From: Bradyrhizobium diazoefficiens
Lineage (GTDB): Bacteria > Pseudomonadota > Alphaproteobacteria > Rhizobiales > Xanthobacteraceae
DNA length: 64,000 nt
Direction: 5' to 3'
Assembly (NCBI RefSeq): GCF_016616235.1
Contig: NZ_CP067100.1
Span: 7,437,001-7,501,000 of the forward strand
The notes below the pieces were generated by a model. The model was not told the DNA's origin, did no database searches, and saw only the letters and a program-made list of their open reading frames with translations. Shown piece after piece: positions 60,875 through 64,000 of the stretch; the first letter of the stretch is position 1, and every line of letters starts with the position of its first letter. The position numbers and the translations under genes are program-made.

Positions 60875-61366
60875 ATGACCATGACCACCGGCCCTCATCC
60901 GACGCGGCGCCTGATCCTTCAGGGCGCAGCCGGCGTTGCGCTGCTCGGCCTCGGCAATCTGCCGTTCGGCAGCCAGCCTGCGCGCGCGGCGGCGAACGAC
61001 AAATATCCCGAAGAGGCGTTCAAGCTGAAGAACGAGGCCGACGCGATCAAGGCGCTCTACGGCAAGACCGCCGAGCCGTCCGACAAGGTCAAGCTTGACG
61101 CGCCCGAGATCGCCGAGAATGGCGGCGTGGTGCCGATCTCGGTGACGACGACGCTCGACAAAGTCACCTCGATCTCGTTGTTCGTGGCCGAGAATCCGAA
61201 CGCGCTCGCAGCAAGCTACAGGATTCCCGAGGGCACGCTGCCGAGCGTTGCCAACCGCCTGAAGATGGCCAAGACCACCAACGTGACCGCGATCGTGGAA
61301 GCCGACGGCAAGCTCTACAGCGCGACCAAAGAGGTCAAGGTCACCGTCGGCGGCTGCGGCGGTTAG
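60875..61366 (+). CDS. soxY: SoxY, sulfur-carrier protein
   Basis: 163 residues. Twin-arginine signal (TRRLILQGAAGVALLGLG) and the hallmark C-terminal VGGCGG, whose Cys161 carries the sulfur intermediates. Mature domain KYPEEAFKLKNEADAIKALY is typical. Exported folded together with SoxZ, which lacks its own signal. AGGAG lies upstream of the ATG at 60875, 22 bp after soxX. Confidence 0.95.
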   Translation: MTMTTGPHPTRRLILQGAAGVALLGLGNLPFGSQPARAAANDKYPEEAFKLKNEADAIKALYGKTAEPSDKVKLDAPEIAENGGVVPISVTTTLDKVTSISLFVAENPNALAASYRIPEGTLPSVANRLKMAKTTNVTAIVEADGKLYSATKEVKVTVGGCGG

Positions 61367-61376
61367 GAGAATCAAG

Positions 61377-61688
61377 ATGGCATCCAGCATTCGCGTACGC
61401 GCCACGGCGAGCGGCGACATCACCGAGGTGCAGGCGCTGATCCAGCACCCGATGGATACCGGCCTCGTCAAGGATTCCAAGGGCGAGGTGATTCCCGCGC
61501 ATTACATCCAGAAGCTGAAGTTCGAATGTAACGGCAAGGATGTCTTCGTCGCCAATTGGGGCACCGCGGTCTCCAAGGACCCCTATGTGAAATTCAGCTT
61601 CAAGGGCGCCAAGAAGGGCGACGAGCTCAAGATTTCCTGGACCGACAACAAGGGTGCGTCGGACACGACCACCGCAAAGATCGCATGA
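61377..61688 (+). CDS. soxZ: SoxZ, partner of SoxY
   Basis: 103 residues without signal peptide. The family pattern is clear: IRVRATASGDITEVQALIQH, MDTGLVKDSKGEVIPAHYI, and WTDNKGASDTT. Forms the SoxYZ heterodimer on which sulfur is oxidised. Starts 10 bp after soxY; its stop overlaps the soxA start. Confidence 0.95.
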   Translation: MASSIRVRATASGDITEVQALIQHPMDTGLVKDSKGEVIPAHYIQKLKFECNGKDVFVANWGTAVSKDPYVKFSFKGAKKGDELKISWTDNKGASDTTTAKIA

Positions 61689-62551
61689 TGAAGGCCCGCT
61701 CCGCCCTCCTGCTTGGCTCGCTCAGCGCCGCGCTGGTCGCGTTCGCGCTGAGCTCGCCGCGCGTGATCGCGGCGGACAAGGTCGATCCGGTGGCTGACGC
61801 CAAGGCGTTCCAGAACTTTTTCTTCCAGAGGTTTCCGACGGTAAAGCACGAGGACTTCGTCAACGGTCCGTATTCCATGAACGCGGATATGAAGCGGCAG
61901 TGGCAGGAGAAGGAGGAATTCCCGCCCTACGAGTTCGCGCTCGATGCCGGCAAGGAGATGTTTTCGACGCCGTTCAGGAACGGCAAGACCTATGCCGACT
62001 GCTTCCCGAACGGCGGCATCGGCATCCGCCAGAACTATCCCTATTTCGACACTGGGGAGGGCAAGGTCGTCACGCTGGAGCTCGCGCTCAACCGCTGCCG
62101 CGAGGCCAATGGCGAAGCGCCCTACTCCTATGTCAAGGACGAGATGGCCTCGCTGACGGCGTACATGGCCTACACCTCGCGCGGCAAGCCGATGGACATC
62201 AAGATTCCCGATGATCCGCGCGCGTTAGAGGCCTTCGAGAATGGCAAGCGCTATTTCTACACCCGCCGCGGCCAGTTGAACTTCTCCTGCGCCAGCTGCC
62301 ACGTACAGAGCCCGGGCGAGCGCATCCGCGCCGAGATCCTGGCGCCGGCGCTCGGCATCTTGAACGCGATGCCGATCTACCGCTCCGAATGGAGCGGCAT
62401 GGGCACGATCAGCCGCCGCTTCGTCACCTGCAACAGCCAGACCCGCGCGGTTCCGCTGGAGCCGCAATCGGACGAATATCGTGACGTCGAATATTTCCTG
62501 TCGTACGTCGCCAACGGCCTGCCGATTTCCGGCCCGGGAGCGCGGCCATGA
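61685..62551 (+). CDS. soxA: SoxA, apparently a monohaem form
   Basis: 288 residues with signal peptide (LLLGSLSAALVAFALSS). The catalytic haem site is CASCH (C202-H206) and the distal Cys ligand is in RRFVTCNSQ. The N-terminal half has DCFPNGG and LNRCREANGE, cysteines that in monohaem SoxA proteins form a disulfide in place of the first haem of dihaem forms. Forms SoxAX with SoxX and starts the cycle by joining thiosulfate to SoxY. ATG at 61685 overlaps the soxZ stop. Confidence 0.92.
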   Translation: MMKARSALLLGSLSAALVAFALSSPRVIAADKVDPVADAKAFQNFFFQRFPTVKHEDFVNGPYSMNADMKRQWQEKEEFPPYEFALDAGKEMFSTPFRNGKTYADCFPNGGIGIRQNYPYFDTGEGKVVTLELALNRCREANGEAPYSYVKDEMASLTAYMAYTSRGKPMDIKIPDDPRALEAFENGKRYFYTRRGQLNFSCASCHVQSPGERIRAEILAPALGILNAMPIYRSEWSGMGTISRRFVTCNSQTRAVPLEPQSDEYRDVEYFLSYVANGLPISGPGARP

Positions 62552-62853
62552 AGCCGTCACTTCCCCTTGCCATTCTGCTCAGCCTGAGCTTCGCGCCGGC
62601 CGCGCGCGCGGCAAACGAGGCGGACTACAAGGCGGCCTATGCCGCAGCGGAGGCCGCCTCCAAGGAGGCAGCCGGCATGCGCAACCAGTGGACCGTGACC
62701 GTCTCGGCGCTGGCGGCCGCCAGGAAGGCGGCCGACGGCGGCGATTTCGACCGCGCAATTGCCGCTTCAAAGGAGGCCGAAGCGCTGGCGAAGGCCTCCA
62801 TCTTCCAGGCGACGTCCGAAAAAGACGCCTGGAAGGCGATGGAAATCCGGTAG
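62548..62853 (+). CDS. soxK: SoxK, SoxAX-binding small protein
   Basis: 101 residues with signal peptide (LAILLSLSFAPAARA). The mature part is alanine-rich and helical (KAAYAAAEAASKEAAGMRNQ, AARKAADGGDFDRAI). Such proteins bind SoxAX of the monohaem type and raise its activity. ATG overlaps the soxA stop by four bases. Position between soxA and soxB is conserved for this protein. Confidence 0.85.
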   Translation: MKPSLPLAILLSLSFAPAARAANEADYKAAYAAAEAASKEAAGMRNQWTVTVSALAAARKAADGGDFDRAIAASKEAEALAKASIFQATSEKDAWKAMEIR

Positions 62854-62904
62854 GCTTGAGCGCGTTGACCTGTCGCAGCCGAGAATAGGCGCGGAGAATC
62901 TGGG

Positions 62905-64000
62905 ATGGCCATCCGCCGCCGCGATTTCCTGAAGAGGACAGCCGCTGTCGCCACCTCGCTCAGCCTGCCCCGGCTCGCGCGCGGCGCCGAGACCGCGAGC
63001 GTCTACGACCTCGAGCGGTTCGGCAATGCGCGGATTCTGCACACCACCGACACGCATGCGCAGCTCAACCCGGTCTATGTCCGCGAGCCCAGCGTCAATA
63101 TCGGCATCGGCGAGATGGCGGGGCGGCCGCCGCATCTGGTTGGGCGCGCCTTTCTCGATCGGTTCGGCATTCGGCCCGACAGCGCCGATGCCTACGCCTT
63201 CAGCTGCGTCGAGTTCGAGAAGTCCGCGGGCCGCTTCGGCAAGCTCGGCGGTTTCGCCCATCTCAAGACGCTGATCGACCGCCTGCGCAGCGATGCCGGC
63301 GACAAGCATTCCATGCTCGTCGACGGCGGCGACCTCTGGCAGGGCACCGGGCTCGCCAACGTCATGCAGGGCCGCGACATGGTCGAGGTTGCCAATCTGC
63401 TCGGCATCGAGGCGATGACCGGGCATTGGGAATTCACCTATGGCGAGCAGGCGCTGCGCGACAATCTCGCGCGCTTCAAGGGCGAGTTCCTGGCGCAGAA
63501 CGTTTTTCTGACCGAGGAAGCCGCGTTCAACGATGCCGCCGCCTTCGACAAGGCGAGCGGACGCGTGTTCAAGCCGTCCGTGATCAAGGAGCTCGGCAGC
63601 CGCCGCGTCGCAATCATCGGCCAGGCCTTTCCTTACGTGCCGATCGCGCATCCCAAGCGGTTCACGCCGGACTGGACCTTTGGCATCCGCGAGGAAGAGC
63701 TGCAGAAGCACGTTGATGGCCTCCGCGGCGCCGACAAGGTCGATGCGGTCATCCTGCTGTCGCACAACGGCATGGATGTCGACCTCAAGCTCGCAAGCCG
63801 CGTCAACGGCATCGACGTCATCCTCGGCGGCCATACCCATGACGCCGTGCCGCAGCCGATCCCGGTCAAGAACGCCGGCGGCACCACACTCGTCACCAAT
63901 GCCGGCTCCAACGGGAAATTCCTGGGCGTGCTCGATCTCGCGCTCGAGAAGGGCAAGGTCGGCGAGGTCAGATATCACCTGCTGCCGGTTTATTCCGAGC
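62905..64000 (+). CDS. soxB: SoxB, thiosulfohydrolase, 3' end outside the window
   Basis: About 365 codons visible; the gene continues past the window end. Twin-arginine signal (RRRDFLKRTAAVATSLSL). Dinuclear-metal phosphoesterase-like motifs in order: LHTTDTHAQL, VDGGDLWQGTG, GHWEFTYG, LSHNGMDVD, GGHTHDAV. SoxB hydrolyses sulfate off the SoxY-bound intermediate in the periplasm, using manganese. GGGATGG context at 62905 is preceded by GGAGAATC. Confidence 0.95.
   Translation, partial: MAIRRRDFLKRTAAVATSLSLPRLARGAETASVYDLERFGNARILHTTDTHAQLNPVYVREPSVNIGIGEMAGRPPHLVGRAFLDRFGIRPDSADAYAFSCVEFEKSAGRFGKLGGFAHLKTLIDRLRSDAGDKHSMLVDGGDLWQGTGLANVMQGRDMVEVANLLGIEAMTGHWEFTYGEQALRDNLARFKGEFLAQNVFLTEEAAFNDAAAFDKASGRVFKPSVIKELGSRRVAIIGQAFPYVPIAHPKRFTPDWTFGIREEELQKHVDGLRGADKVDAVILLSHNGMDVDLKLASRVNGIDVILGGHTHDAVPQPIPVKNAGGTTLVTNAGSNGKFLGVLDLALEKGKVGEVRYHLLPVYSE

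Noticed and set aside
1..64000. tRNA or rRNA genes
   Set aside because: Reading gaps on both strands I found no T-loop signature with a matching acceptor stem and no rRNA-like stretch. Without a covariance search a missed tRNA cannot be fully excluded.

Overview
The window reads as a chromosomal segment of a Bradyrhizobium-like alphaproteobacterium. This is an inference from content: high G+C, a LuxR/LuxI pair resembling BjaR/BjaI, a CYP199A-type P450, a thiosulfate-oxidation (sox) operon, many ABC solute-binding proteins, and dense families of G+C-rich palindromic intergenic repeats. I saw no rRNA, tRNA, CRISPR array or prophage.

Layout. 1-2.8 kb: the start of a leftward branched-chain amino-acid-type permease gene, then a leftward quorum-sensing unit (bjaR, bjaI and a small coupled gene). 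2.9-17.7 kb: two identical copies of an IS4-family element in the same orientation. Between them lie a LysR regulator, a shikimate-dehydrogenase-like enzyme, a five-gene Liv-type ABC transporter, a 3-dehydroshikimate dehydratase fused to an HPPD-like domain (together plausibly a route from imported shikimate/quinate-type acids to protocatechuate), an orphan binding protein and a type II NADH dehydrogenase. 17.8-23.1 kb: binding protein, CYP199A-like P450, MarR regulator and feruloyl-CoA synthase, also directed at plant aromatic acids.

23.4-34.2 kb is the most coherent and least ordinary block. Rightward allophanate hydrolase (atzF) faces a long leftward operon: solute-binding protein, two permeases, a double ABC ATPase, then atzG-, atzE- and hpxZ/atzH-like genes and a GntR regulator. 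Both units have an exact sigma-54 promoter match (TGGCAC-N5-TTGC) just upstream, so this looks like a nitrogen-controlled import and hydrolysis system for a urea-derived compound ending in allophanate. The usual first ring-opening hydrolase is missing.

34.4-48.9 kb: an APH-fold phosphotransferase with altered catalytic residues, an orphan UgpB, a TRAP-type binding protein joined to a three-protein phosphorelay, an orphan ECF sigma factor, a CcdA/thioredoxin pair, an L,D-transpeptidase and an AapJ-like protein. 49-58 kb: two acyl-CoA dehydrogenases, a CMD-family protein, a VOC-family protein, two MFS transporters and a prolyl-oligopeptidase-family peptidase. 58.2-59.5 kb: a third IS4-family element with an 11-bp target duplication. 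59.6-64 kb: a DUF938 methyltransferase, then soxXYZAKB, with soxB running off the end.

Two themes recur. Palindromic repeats fill most gaps and one lies in frame inside an ABC ATPase gene. All three insertion sequences sit inside such repeats.
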